DNA of 35,087 nucleotides from Hyphomonadaceae bacterium (GTDB lineage Bacteria > Pseudomonadota > Alphaproteobacteria > Caulobacterales > Hyphomonadaceae), in the NCBI GenBank assembly GCA_027482995.1, contig JAIXVM010000172.1:1-35087 (forward strand). Direction: 5' to 3'. The first letter of the stretch is position 1, and every line of letters starts with the position of its first letter. Under the pieces are notes generated by a model that was given only the letters and a program-made list of their open reading frames with translations, was not told the origin of the DNA and ran no database searches. Positions 9,821 through 18,004 of this stretch are shown one piece after another. The position numbers and the translations under genes are program-made.

Positions 9821-11779
9821 ATGCAAGCCAGTGTGTTGGACAAGCTTCCGATTATCGTTTGCGAGATCGCCCCGATCCGCAACGAGTTTGGCGAAATCGT
9901 AGACCTCGAGTGGACCTCGGCGAACCGGTTGATGAACGAATCCATCCTGCCTGAGGGCGGCAGCGTGGTCGGCATGCGGATATTCGAGTTTGATCCGGCG
10001 TATCGGGACTCGGCGATGGTCCAAAACATCCTGGAAGTGATCGAGACCGGGGAAACCAGGACTTTGATCACGCAGCAGGGCCGGGCCGCAAAGATGCTTG
10101 GGAAGGTTCTGAAAACGACCATCATACCGACTGAGTGTGGTGCGCTGGCCTGTTCCCACGAGATCACGGACATTGCCGAGGAGCGCGACGAAGCCCGCCG
10201 CCGGTATGATCTCGCGCGTGCCGCCTGTGACAATGCGATCTACGGCATCGTGCTGACCAACATGTCCGGACTCATCGTCTACGTAAATCAGGCGCTGTGC
10301 GAAATGTCGGGCTGGTCGCGGGACGAACTGGTCGGCAAGAATGTAGGTATCTTGACTGGTCAGGATGAGTATCGTCCGGACCCGGATCTCGCCAAGAAAC
10401 TGGCGACCGGCGAGGTGCTACGCCACGTGACGGACGCGGAGGCCCCGCGAAAATGTGGCGGCACCAACCAGATCGAACTTTCCCTCTCCAGCGCCAAATG
10501 GGGCGAAACGGGAGAGCTGGTCTTCGTGACCTACGTGCGCGACATCCGCGAGGAACGGCGCAAGGCGCACGAGTTGCGCGATGCCCTGAACCGCGCCGAG
10601 CAAGCCACGCGCCTGAAATCAGAATTCCTTGCCAACATGAGCCATGAGATCCGGACACCGCTGAACGGTGTGCTCGGGATGGCGCAGGTTCTCGCGCACG
10701 GTCAGCTGACCCCGGCCCAAGCCGATCAGGTGTCAGTGATCCTTGATTCCGGCAACACGCTGATGGTGCTGCTGAACGACATCCTCGACCTGTCCAAGAT
10801 CGAAGCCGGACGCATGGAGGTATCGGCGGTCGCCGGGGACCTGCGTCACAAGCTCAGCGGGCTGTTCAAGCTGCACGAGTCAAGGGCGCAGGAAAAGGGC
10901 GTCAGTGTACAGATGTTCGTTCACCCCAGCGTGCCATCACGCCTTGTTTTTGATCCGGTCCGCGTGCGCCAGTGCGTCGGCAACCTGGTATCGAATGCGA
11001 TCAAGTTTACCTCACACGGCGAAGTCATGGTGGTCGTCACCAGCGAGCCCGATGAGTTCGGCCAACACACGGTGACGATCCATGTGTCCGATACCGGGTG
11101 CGGCATCGCCGCTGACAAGATCGAACGTGTGTTCGAGTCCTTCGCGCAAGAGGACGGCTCAACGACGCGTCGCTTCGGGGGAACGGGTCTTGGTCTGTCG
11201 ATCACGCGCAAACTTGCCCGGATGATGGGCGGTGATGTCAGCGCAGTCAGCCAGCCCGGCAAGGGATCCGTCTTCACACTGACATTCAAGGCCGGGACCA
11301 GTGCTCCGGTTATTCTGGATTCCGGAGCCAGATTGCTGCCTGCACCTTCGCAGAAAGCCCGGGTCGGGCTTACGGACTGCCGCGCGCTGGTGGTCGATGA
11401 CAACGCGATCAACCGCCGCGTCGCTCGTTCGTTCCTTGAAATTCACGGTCTTCTGATTGCCGAGGCCGGGGACGGAAACGAAGCCTTGGACATTCTCTCG
11501 CGAGAGAAATTCGATATCGTCCTCATGGACATCCACATGCCAGGTCTTGACGGCGCCGAGGCCTTCAAGCGGCTGCGGACAACGGGCAATCCGAACCGGC
11601 TGACTCCCGTCATCGCCCTGACCGCAGACTCGATGCATGGCGACCGGGAGAAGTTTCTGGCCAAGGGCTTTGACGGGTATGTGTCGAAGCCGATCGACGA
11701 ACGCTCGCTGGTCACCGCCATCACCCAGACGCTGAGCCTGCCGCCAGAGACCATCCAGACACTTTTGCAGGCTGGCTGA
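9821..11779 (+). CDS. Soluble PAS-containing hybrid sensor histidine kinase
   Basis: A 652-residue hybrid kinase without membrane segments, so it should sense a cytosolic signal. Order: a degenerate PAS-like region at about 1-115 (IVCEIAPIRNEFGEIVDLEW), a clear PAS domain at about 125-250 (AIYGIVLTNMSGLIVYVNQALCEMSGWSRDELVGKN), and HisKA with FLANMSHEIRTPLNGVLG (phospho-acceptor His275). HATPase_c follows with NLVSNAIKFTSHGEV, DTGCGIA and RFGGTGLGLSITRKL, then a receiver domain with VVDDNAINRR and acceptor Asp570 in IVLMDIHMPGLDG, ending SKPID. The ATG follows GGGAGG. No separate response regulator or phosphotransferase gene is in the window, so its output partner is unknown. It resembles general PAS hybrid kinases common in Caulobacterales. 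Confidence 0.93.
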   Translation: MQASVLDKLPIIVCEIAPIRNEFGEIVDLEWTSANRLMNESILPEGGSVVGMRIFEFDPAYRDSAMVQNILEVIETGETRTLITQQGRAAKMLGKVLKTTIIPTECGALACSHEITDIAEERDEARRRYDLARAACDNAIYGIVLTNMSGLIVYVNQALCEMSGWSRDELVGKNVGILTGQDEYRPDPDLAKKLATGEVLRHVTDAEAPRKCGGTNQIELSLSSAKWGETGELVFVTYVRDIREERRKAHELRDALNRAEQATRLKSEFLANMSHEIRTPLNGVLGMAQVLAHGQLTPAQADQVSVILDSGNTLMVLLNDILDLSKIEAGRMEVSAVAGDLRHKLSGLFKLHESRAQEKGVSVQMFVHPSVPSRLVFDPVRVRQCVGNLVSNAIKFTSHGEVMVVVTSEPDEFGQHTVTIHVSDTGCGIAADKIERVFESFAQEDGSTTRRFGGTGLGLSITRKLARMMGGDVSAVSQPGKGSVFTLTFKAGTSAPVILDSGARLLPAPSQKARVGLTDCRALVVDDNAINRRVARSFLEIHGLLIAEAGDGNEALDILSREKFDIVLMDIHMPGLDGAEAFKRLRTTGNPNRLTPVIALTADSMHGDREKFLAKGFDGYVSKPIDERSLVTAITQTLSLPPETIQTLLQAG

Positions 11780-11896
11780 CGTTGCGTGAACGCCCTCCCG
11801 GGCCGATTGTCCGTGGACGGTGTTGGCAAAAGCTGGCAGTTCCGGGATCCGTAGCGGCTCGCGCGCGTTTGCGGGCAACCATGGATGGAGACCCAG

Positions 11897-12385
11897 ATGG
11901 CCAAGACACCCAAAGCCCACAAGCCCGTCGGCGAAGAGTACCTCGCCACCGCAAAGCAATCGAGCGCTGTGCACCGGTTTCCGTTTCCGCCGCAGATGGT
12001 GTGGAACGCGCTGCTCGACGGCCCGGCCTGGACCGAGTGGCTGCCGATCACCAAGGTGACCTGGACGAGCCCGAAGCCTTTTGGCCCCGGGACAACACGG
12101 ACCGTGGAAGTCGGCGCGCAGGTGATTGAAGAGACCTTCTTCGCCTGGGACGAGGGAAAGCGGATGGCCTTCCGATTCGAGCGTTCCACCCTGCCCGTTT
12201 CTGCGGCGGTCGAAGATTACCGGGTCGTGCCGGTCGATGGCGGCTGCGAGCTGCGCTGGAGCGGCAAGGCGAGCTCAGTCCCTTTCCTCGGCGCGATTAT
12301 CACGCAGCAGCTGACGAAGGGACTGGTGGACGGTATGCCGAAACTGGAAGCGCTGATCGCGAAGCAGTCGGATCGGTTCAAGTAA
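11897..12385 (+). CDS. SRPBCC family protein (START-like ligand-binding fold)
   Basis: A 162-residue protein of the SRPBCC/polyketide cyclase-like superfamily: a helix-grip fold that binds hydrophobic ligands. The typical pattern is visible: HRFPFPPQMVWNALLDGPAWTEWLP near the N-terminus, then paired strands (GTTRTVEVGAQVIEETFFAWDEGKRMAFRFE) and the long C-terminal helix (IITQQLTKGLVDGMPKLEALIAK). I start it at the second Met (MAKTPKAHK), which has GGAGA five bases upstream; the track start is four residues earlier. The stop lies three bases from the stop of the convergent liuA. The ligand is unknown, and there is no clear functional tie to the upstream kinase gene. Confidence 0.8.
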   Translation: MAKTPKAHKPVGEEYLATAKQSSAVHRFPFPPQMVWNALLDGPAWTEWLPITKVTWTSPKPFGPGTTRTVEVGAQVIEETFFAWDEGKRMAFRFERSTLPVSAAVEDYRVVPVDGGCELRWSGKASSVPFLGAIITQQLTKGLVDGMPKLEALIAKQSDRFK

Positions 12386-12388
12386 CGG

Positions 12389-13561
12389 TCAAGCCGTTTC
12401 GTTGAACAGTTCCCGGCCGATCAGCCAGCGGCGGATTTCACTGGTGCCCGCGCCGATCTCGTAGAGCTTGGCATCCCGCAGAAGGCGGCCTGTGGGATAT
12501 TCGTTGATGTAACCATTGCCGCCGAGCAGCTGGATGGCATCGAGGGCAAGTTTCGTGGCAGTCTCCGCCGCATAGAGGATCGCGCCGGCGGCGTCCTTGC
12601 GGGTGGTCTCGCCGCGGTCACACGCCTTGGCGACGGCGTAGACGTAGGCCTTGGCGGCGTTCATCTGCACGTACATGTCCGCGAGCTTGCCTTGCACGAG
12701 CTGGAACTCGCCGATGGACTGGCCGAACTGCTTGCGATCGTGGATGTAAGGCAGCACCACATCAAGGCAGGCCTGCATGATGCCGGTGGGCCCGGCAGCG
12801 AGCACCGCGCGCTCATAGTCGAGGCCGCTCATCAGGATACGGACGCCCGCGCCGACCGGGCCCATGACGTTTTCCTCGGGCACTTCGCAATCTTCGAAAA
12901 CCAGTTCGCCGGTTTCGGAACCGCGCATGCCGAGCTTGTCGAGCTTCTGGGCGACCGAGAAGCCCTTGAAGCCGCGCTCGATCAGGAAGGCCGTGATGCC
13001 CTTCGAGGCGCCGTTCGGATCGGTCTTGGCATAGACGACCAGCGTGTCGGCATCCGGCGCATTCGTGATCCACATCTTGGTGCCATTGAGGACGTAACGG
13101 TCGCCTTTCTTGTCAGCGCGCAGCTTCATCGAGACGACGTCGGAGCCTGCGCCGCTTTCGCTCATGGCGAGCGAGCCGAGGTGTTCGCCGGAGATGAGTT
13201 TGGGAAGGTAGCGGGACTTCTGATCATCATTGCCCCAGCGGCGAAGCTGGTTGACGCAGAGGTTCCAGTGGGCGCCGTAGGAGAGGCCGACCGAGGCCGA
13301 GGCGCGGGAGATTTCCTCCATGGCCACGACATGCTCGAGATAGCCGAGACCGGTGCCGCCCCATTCCTCTTCGACCGTGATGCCGAGCAGGCCGAGTTCT
13401 CCCATTTTCGGCAGGAGGTCGCGCGGGAACTTGTCCGACCGGTCGATCTCGGCGGCGCGGGGCGCAATCTGGTTCTGGGCAAAGTTTTTCACGGTTTCGC
13501 GGATCATGTCCGCGGTTTCACCGAGATCGAAGTTCAGCGTGGGATATGTGTTCGGGATCAT
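12389..13561 (-). CDS. liuA: Isovaleryl-CoA dehydrogenase
   Basis: This FAD enzyme oxidises isovaleryl-CoA to 3-methylcrotonyl-CoA, the substrate of the LiuB/LiuD carboxylase. The 390 residues align throughout with isovaleryl-CoA dehydrogenases: [49 protein letters not shown], and [19 protein letters not shown]. The catalytic glutamate sits in helix G (Glu250 in LDYERA), as is characteristic of isovaleryl-CoA dehydrogenase. The position used by medium-chain enzymes is Ala in [10 protein letters not shown], again as expected. The start is an ATG preceded by an AGGGCAGG stretch. It is a single-gene unit here, between spmX and the convergent SRPBCC gene, rather than the head of a compact liu operon. 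Confidence 0.95.
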   Translation of the reverse strand: MIPNTYPTLNFDLGETADMIRETVKNFAQNQIAPRAAEIDRSDKFPRDLLPKMGELGLLGITVEEEWGGTGLGYLEHVVAMEEISRASASVGLSYGAHWNLCVNQLRRWGNDDQKSRYLPKLISGEHLGSLAMSESGAGSDVVSMKLRADKKGDRYVLNGTKMWITNAPDADTLVVYAKTDPNGASKGITAFLIERGFKGFSVAQKLDKLGMRGSETGELVFEDCEVPEENVMGPVGAGVRILMSGLDYERAVLAAGPTGIMQACLDVVLPYIHDRKQFGQSIGEFQLVQGKLADMYVQMNAAKAYVYAVAKACDRGETTRKDAAGAILYAAETATKLALDAIQLLGGNGYINEYPTGRLLRDAKLYEIGAGTSEIRRWLIGRELFNETA

Positions 13562-13610
13562 GCGCCTGCCCTAGCAAAGGCGCCCGCTTGTGTCAGCGTG
13601 GAATCTTGGC

Positions 13611-14801
13611 TCAGTCGTGACGCGTCAACGCGCGGTAGAGATAGTAGCTGGAGATCAGGAACAGAAAGCCGCCGCCGAGCGCGAGGACCGGGCCGGCATA
13701 GATGTCGCTCTGCTGAAGCACCGGCTGGCCGGCCCGCGCGAAGTAGCGCTGGCCGCCGGCGATCAGGCCGACGAGGCCGAGGCCGGACAGCAGCGCGTAG
13801 GGCCCCCAAACGCTGAGCTTGCCGAGGGAAGCCGTGTCGATGTCACCGTTTTCCTGGATCGCGCGTTCGAGATCGCGTTCGTTGATCTGGACGACCTCGA
13901 GGTCGTCCACCACGACCGCTTCGGCGGGCGGAAGGAAGGGCAAGGCGTCGTCCGGCAGTGTCGGGTTTGGCGCGCGGGCATTGCGGCGGCGTTCGATGCC
14001 CTCTGGCGGACCTTTTGGACGCGGTGACAGCGTGCCACCGGGATCGTCCCCGACGAGCGCCTTGACTGCGTCCGTGATTTCTTCCGGCGTGGGGCCGTCG
14101 CCCGGACCAAGCGGCGGCGTGGGCGGCGCAGGCGGCTGCGGCGGGGCCTCGCCCAGAATTCGGGCGATACGTTCGCTGACGGCGCGGGCGGCAGCCTGTG
14201 TGGCGTTGGCGGGCGCGGTGGGCGTGGGAACTTCTGTGCCGGATGAGGTGCGCGACCCGATCACGACCGAACGGGCGGCGGGCTCGGCGTCCTCGTCATC
14301 CAGCCCCTGCCGGGCCAGCGGGCGAACCCAGGCGCCGGGAACGGCGGCGCGGCCAGCAGGATGTTCCAGAAAGTGTGCCAGTTCGGCTGCGCGCCGGCGG
14401 GCAATGGCATCTACGACGCGAAGCTCTCCGGACACATTCGCGAGGCGCCAGGCCCACATGGCATCGGCGGCGCCGGCCCGGTCACCGGCGTTCAGGGCGG
14501 CAATCACACCGCTCGAAATGAAGGCTTCGGCACCGATGTTGAAGGCGAAAGAGACCAGCGCATCGAACTCGTTCTGGTTCAGCGGGCTCAGCACGCGTTC
14601 GACGATCAGCTGCTCAATGGGCGGCAAGTCATGGTGAATCAGGATCAGCGCGGCGTCACGGGGCGTGATCTGAAGGCCGGCGCGGGCGGTCGAGGTATGG
14701 CCATAGCCAATCAGCCAACCACCACCCGGCAGACGCGCTGCACGGGGGCGGAAGCCCTCGAAACTCCGGATGAGCTCGAGACCTTGTGCTGATGTCCTCA
14801 T
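13611..14801 (-). CDS. spmX: SpmX-type polar scaffold: degenerate GH24 muramidase domain, Pro-rich linker, two TM helices
   Basis: SpmX localises the DivJ kinase at the old pole in Caulobacter and guides stalk placement in relatives. The GH24 domain starts LELIRSFEGFRPRAARLPGGGWLIGYGHT. Glu15 matches the lysozyme Glu11 position, but the Asp20 position is Leu24 and the Thr26 position is Leu30. The Asp-to-Leu change is the known SpmX signature. The domain continues with PLNQNEFDALVSFAFNIG to about residue 150. A proline-rich, acidic linker follows (APPQPPAPPTPP, GDGPTPEE), then two C-terminal membrane segments (WGPYALLSGLGLVGLIAG and PVLALGGGFLFLISSYYLY). I start at the inner Met because that matches where the family begins; the track start at 14840 adds 13 residues. 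Neither start has a strong ribosome site. A sigma-54-like promoter lies upstream. Confidence 0.88.
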   Translation of the reverse strand: MRTSAQGLELIRSFEGFRPRAARLPGGGWLIGYGHTSTARAGLQITPRDAALILIHHDLPPIEQLIVERVLSPLNQNEFDALVSFAFNIGAEAFISSGVIAALNAGDRAGAADAMWAWRLANVSGELRVVDAIARRRAAELAHFLEHPAGRAAVPGAWVRPLARQGLDDEDAEPAARSVVIGSRTSSGTEVPTPTAPANATQAAARAVSERIARILGEAPPQPPAPPTPPLGPGDGPTPEEITDAVKALVGDDPGGTLSPRPKGPPEGIERRRNARAPNPTLPDDALPFLPPAEAVVVDDLEVVQINERDLERAIQENGDIDTASLGKLSVWGPYALLSGLGLVGLIAGGQRYFARAGQPVLQQSDIYAGPVLALGGGFLFLISSYYLYRALTRHD

Positions 14802-14866
14802 GGAACGGGCCAAAACGCCTGTTCTCCCGTTGTGATACATCCGGCGAAATGCCTACAGGCGCCTAC

Positions 14867-14881
14867 TGCAAAACTCGCGCC
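14867..14881 (-). promoter_or_regulatory. Candidate sigma-54 promoter of spmX
   Basis: The minus strand reads GGCGCGAGTTTTGCA, which has the essential GG-N10-GC spacing of a -24/-12 promoter and a good TTTTGCA -12 box. The -24 box is imperfect (aGGCgCG against TGGCACG). In Caulobacter spmX is driven by sigma-54 with the activator TacA, so the position fits. It overlaps the 3' arm of a terminator-like hairpin of mgtE, which is an alternative explanation of the same bases. Confidence 0.5.
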
Positions 14882-14900
14882 TATTCCCCTGAAGCGCGAG
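14870..14900 (-). terminator. Weak terminator-like hairpin downstream of mgtE
   Basis: A 7-bp inverted repeat, CTCGCGC and GCGCGAG on the minus strand, with a 13-base loop, followed by TTTT. It lies 23 bases after the mgtE stop. The stem is short, the loop long and the U-tract only four bases. It also overlaps the candidate spmX promoter. Confidence 0.35.
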
Positions 14901-14922
14901 ATTCGACCGAAAACTCCTCTGT

Positions 14923-16299
14923 TTACAAGAGGACGAGGGTCGCAAGGCCCAGGAAGCTGAAAAATGCCATCACATCCGTCAGGGTTAACACGAAAACGGA
15001 CGAGGCCACGGCGGGGTCAGCGCCGAGGCGCTTGAGGCCGAGTGGAACGAGGATTCCGGAGAGGCCGGCCCAAAGGAACGTGCCGAACATGGCGACCGCG
15101 ATCACCAGGCCGAGCCCGGTATCGCCGAACCAAAACATCGCAATCAGCCCGACCCCGGCGCCAATCAGCAGGCCGTTGAACGAGGCGGCGAGAAATTCCC
15201 GGAGCACCGCGCGGCGGGCCGCGTCGCCGTCCATCTGGCGGGAGGCAATGGCTCGCACGGCCACCGCGAGTCCCTGGCTGCCAGCGTTGCCTCCCAGAGC
15301 CGCGACGACGGGCATGAGGATGGCAAGCGCCACGACCTGCTCGATCGCGCCTTCGAAGACAGAAATGATGGCCGAGGCGATGAAGGCCGTGAACAGGTTG
15401 ATCGCGAGCCAGGGAAGCCGCGCCTTGACCGTTTCGAACACCGTGTCGGATGCGTCGGCCGAGGACACGTTGGACAGGGCGAGCAGGTCTTCGGAGTGTT
15501 CCGACTGCATGACGTCCACCATGTCATCGACGGTGATCATGCCCACCAGACGGCCCGCATCATCCGTCACGGGCGCGGAAGCCAGCGAGTATTTCTGGAA
15601 CTGGAACGCCACGTCTTCCTGATCGCTGGATGTGTTCAGCGTCATGGTCGGTTCGGCCATGATGTCTTCGAGCGGCGTTTCGCGCGGTTGGCGCAACAAG
15701 TTCGCCAACGGGACAATGCCAAGCAGGCGGTGCGCCGGATCGATCACGTAGATGTCGTAGAAAACTTCTGGCAGGTCCTCACCGATGTCGCGGGCGTGAT
15801 CGATGGTCTGGCCGACCGTCCAGAACTCGGGCACGGCCACAAATTCCGTCTGCATGAGACGGCCAGCCGTTTCCTCTTCGTAGGCGAGACTGCGCTGCAG
15901 TTCGGCGCGGTCCACCGGAGCGAGGTCTTCGAGGATGCGTTCACGGCGATCATCCTCGAGGTCTTCGAGAATGGTCGTGGCATCGTCTGAATCGAGTTCG
16001 TCGAGGGCCTGCGCGACCGCCTGGTCGGGCAGCATTTCGACGGCGCCTTCGCGGTAGGAGTCGCGCAGCTCGATGAGGATGTCGGGCGGCAGATCTTTGC
16101 CGAGCAGCTCAACGGCTTCTTCGAACGTATCGTACGGCAGAGCCTCGAGCGCGTCGGCGGCGTCGGCAGGGTGCATCCGGCCGAGCGTTCGCGCCAGCCA
16201 GCGGATATCGCGCTCGTCGATGGCATCGGCGAGGTCTTCCAGAAACACCGGGTCGATCTGACCGGGCTCGGCAGGCGGGAGGGTGCTGGTGTCTGTCAT
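14923..16299 (-). CDS. mgtE: MgtE-type magnesium channel/transporter
   Basis: A homodimeric Mg2+-gated channel that takes up magnesium. The order is standard: an N-terminal superhelical domain (LARTLGRMHPADAADALEALP, LDELDSDDATTILEDLEDDRRERIL), then tandem CBS domains (about 135-255, with VFYDIYVIDPAHRLLGIVPLANLL and ASAPVTDDAGRLVGMITVDDMVDVM). A plug helix and five membrane helices follow, with the signature MPVVAALGGNAGSQGLAVAVRAIA and the last pair DPAVASSVFVLTLTDVMAFFSFLGLA. Many acidic residues in the N and CBS domains fit magnesium sensing. I use the ATG at 16299 (458 residues); the track uses a GTG nine bases earlier. The 50-odd bases upstream hold a hairpin but are too short for a known magnesium riboswitch. 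It is intact. Confidence 0.95.
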   Translation of the reverse strand: MTDTSTLPPAEPGQIDPVFLEDLADAIDERDIRWLARTLGRMHPADAADALEALPYDTFEEAVELLGKDLPPDILIELRDSYREGAVEMLPDQAVAQALDELDSDDATTILEDLEDDRRERILEDLAPVDRAELQRSLAYEEETAGRLMQTEFVAVPEFWTVGQTIDHARDIGEDLPEVFYDIYVIDPAHRLLGIVPLANLLRQPRETPLEDIMAEPTMTLNTSSDQEDVAFQFQKYSLASAPVTDDAGRLVGMITVDDMVDVMQSEHSEDLLALSNVSSADASDTVFETVKARLPWLAINLFTAFIASAIISVFEGAIEQVVALAILMPVVAALGGNAGSQGLAVAVRAIASRQMDGDAARRAVLREFLAASFNGLLIGAGVGLIAMFWFGDTGLGLVIAVAMFGTFLWAGLSGILVPLGLKRLGADPAVASSVFVLTLTDVMAFFSFLGLATLVLL

Positions 16300-16311
16300 C
16301 GGCGCCACTCA

Positions 16312-16335
16312 TGCCGGGGTTGGCTTGCCCCGGCA
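16312..16335 (-). terminator. Hairpin between the monooxygenase gene and mgtE
   Basis: A perfect 8-bp stem TGCCGGGG / CCCCGGCA with an 8-base loop, beginning 24 bases after the monooxygenase stop and ending just before the mgtE start. There is no U-tract, so it may be a weak terminator, a processing site, or a structure affecting mgtE translation. Confidence 0.3.
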
Positions 16336-16358
16336 AGAGACGCCGATGAGGCGCCGCC

Positions 16359-17861
16359 TCAGCTGTACCGGAACTCCGGAGCGTCCAGGTCGATCAGCGG
16401 CAGCTCGTCCTTTTCCTTCCAGTAGTTCTGCGAATGCCCCCATTCCGGATTGCCGCCGCGTTTCGGCATCAGGTCCATCGAACGCGCAAGGTAGCCGGGG
16501 TTGAAATTGTCCTCATCGATCCAGGGCAGGATTTCCATGTTGTGATCCTGCGGACGAAGGGCCACCTCGACCTGTTTGGCGCCTTTGGCATCCACGTGTT
16601 TCAGCAGGCGCGAGACGAAATCGCCCATCATGTCGACACGCAGGGTCCAGCTGGCCCGGAAGTAGCCGAACACCCAGAGCAGGTTCGGCACGCCCGTGAA
16701 CATCATGCCGCGATAAGTGATCGTCTCGCCCCAGTTCACCGGTTTGCCATCCACTTCGAACGGAATGCCGCCGAGGACCGACAGGTTGAACCCGGTCGCG
16801 GTGACGATCACGTCGGCTTCCAGTTCGCGCCCGGATTTGAGTAAGATGCCCTTCTCCGTGAAGCGGTCGATATGGTCCGTGACAACGCTGGCGAGGCCAG
16901 CCTTGATGCCTTCGAACAAGTCCGCATCCGGAACAAAGGCGACGCGCTGCTGCCATGGGCGATAGTTCGGCGTGAAGTGCTTCATGTCGTAGCCTTCCGG
17001 CAGACAGGCTTTCACGCCTTCCAGCAATTCCGTACGGAGCGCTTCGGCGTCCTCGAACGAGCGGCGGGTAAACTCCGCCTGTTCGAACAGGTATTTCCGG
17101 CGCACGATTTCGTGGATCCAGTTTTCGTCCACGCCAAGCATGCGCAACTCGTCCGCGAGCACGTTCTCGTTGCGCGCCGGGATGAAGTAGGTCGGCGATC
17201 GCTGCAGCAGGGTCACGTGCGCGCACTTGCCGGCGATCGCGGGCACGACCGTGGCCGCCGTCGCCCCTGATCCGATGACCACCACTTTCTTGCCGGTGAG
17301 ATCGAAATTCTCAGGCCATGTCTGCGGGTGGATGATCTGCCCGCGGAAGCTGTCCATGCCTGGCCATTCCGGCGTGTAACCCTCAGAATGCTTGTAATAG
17401 CCCTGGCACATCCAGAGGAACTTGGCTGTGAAGGTCAGCACTTCGCCGGTGTCCAGTCGCTCAGCCTTGACCGTCCAACGCTTCTTCGGGGTCGACCAGC
17501 TCGCGGACATGATCTTGTGGCGATAGCGGATATGTGGGGCGAGGTCGTTTTCGGCGATCACTTCGTCCATGTATTTGAGGATCTCGTCGCGGCTCGCGAT
17601 CGGCGGGCCGACCCAGGGCTTGTGACGATACCCGAACGTATAGAGATCGGAGTCCGACCGGATGCCCGGATACTTGTGCATGTGCCAGGTACCGCCGAAG
17701 GTCTCGTAAGCCTCGAGGATCACGAACTTCTTTTTCGGGTTCTTGGTCTTGAGGTGATAGCCCGCACCGACACCGGAAATGCCGGCGCCGACCACGAGCA
17801 CGTCAAAATGCTCGGTCTTCGCTTTGGTCTTTGGAGCCTGAAGGGTTGCCGTATCTGCCAT
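16359..17861 (-). CDS. Baeyer-Villiger-type flavin-containing monooxygenase
   Basis: A 500-residue class B flavoprotein that inserts oxygen into ketones using NADPH and O2. The FAD Rossmann motif is VVGAGISGVGAGYHL near residue 25. It is followed by GGTWHMHKYPGIRSDSDLYTFGY, as in Baeyer-Villiger enzymes. The fingerprint FxGxxxHxxxWP is present as FRGQIIHPQTWP, and the NADPH Rossmann motif VVIGSGATAATVVP comes directly after it. VTATGFNL is the late conserved segment. The ATG follows GGGAGA. It sits 143 bases downstream of the glycosyltransferase stop and upstream of mgtE, with no metabolic partner next to it. The substrate is not evident: aliphatic, cyclic and terpenoid ketones are all possible in this family. 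Confidence 0.92.
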   Translation of the reverse strand: MADTATLQAPKTKAKTEHFDVLVVGAGISGVGAGYHLKTKNPKKKFVILEAYETFGGTWHMHKYPGIRSDSDLYTFGYRHKPWVGPPIASRDEILKYMDEVIAENDLAPHIRYRHKIMSASWSTPKKRWTVKAERLDTGEVLTFTAKFLWMCQGYYKHSEGYTPEWPGMDSFRGQIIHPQTWPENFDLTGKKVVVIGSGATAATVVPAIAGKCAHVTLLQRSPTYFIPARNENVLADELRMLGVDENWIHEIVRRKYLFEQAEFTRRSFEDAEALRTELLEGVKACLPEGYDMKHFTPNYRPWQQRVAFVPDADLFEGIKAGLASVVTDHIDRFTEKGILLKSGRELEADVIVTATGFNLSVLGGIPFEVDGKPVNWGETITYRGMMFTGVPNLLWVFGYFRASWTLRVDMMGDFVSRLLKHVDAKGAKQVEVALRPQDHNMEILPWIDEDNFNPGYLARSMDLMPKRGGNPEWGHSQNYWKEKDELPLIDLDAPEFRYS

Positions 17862-18004
17862 GTCGATTCTCCCACTCGCCGGGCGTACCCGAGAGCCAAA
17901 CGTCTGATGCTTGCAAGTGTCGCCGGGGAGGAAGGCGCTTCAATACGTAATCGACCGGACCTGCCGCTAAGGCAAGCAAGGAGAAAGCGACGTTGCGCTG
18001 ACTC

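Noticed and set aside
12692-13816. 374-residue plus-strand ORF opposite liuA
   Set aside because: Antisense shadow; liuA is unambiguous on the other strand.
16309-16358. Magnesium riboswitch upstream of mgtE
   Set aside because: Only about 50-60 bases separate the monooxygenase stop from mgtE, too short for an M-box; only a simple hairpin is present.
17862-18004. tRNA or small RNA in the gap before the monooxygenase gene
   Set aside because: No cloverleaf, CCA-type end or strong hairpin with a U-tract was visible.
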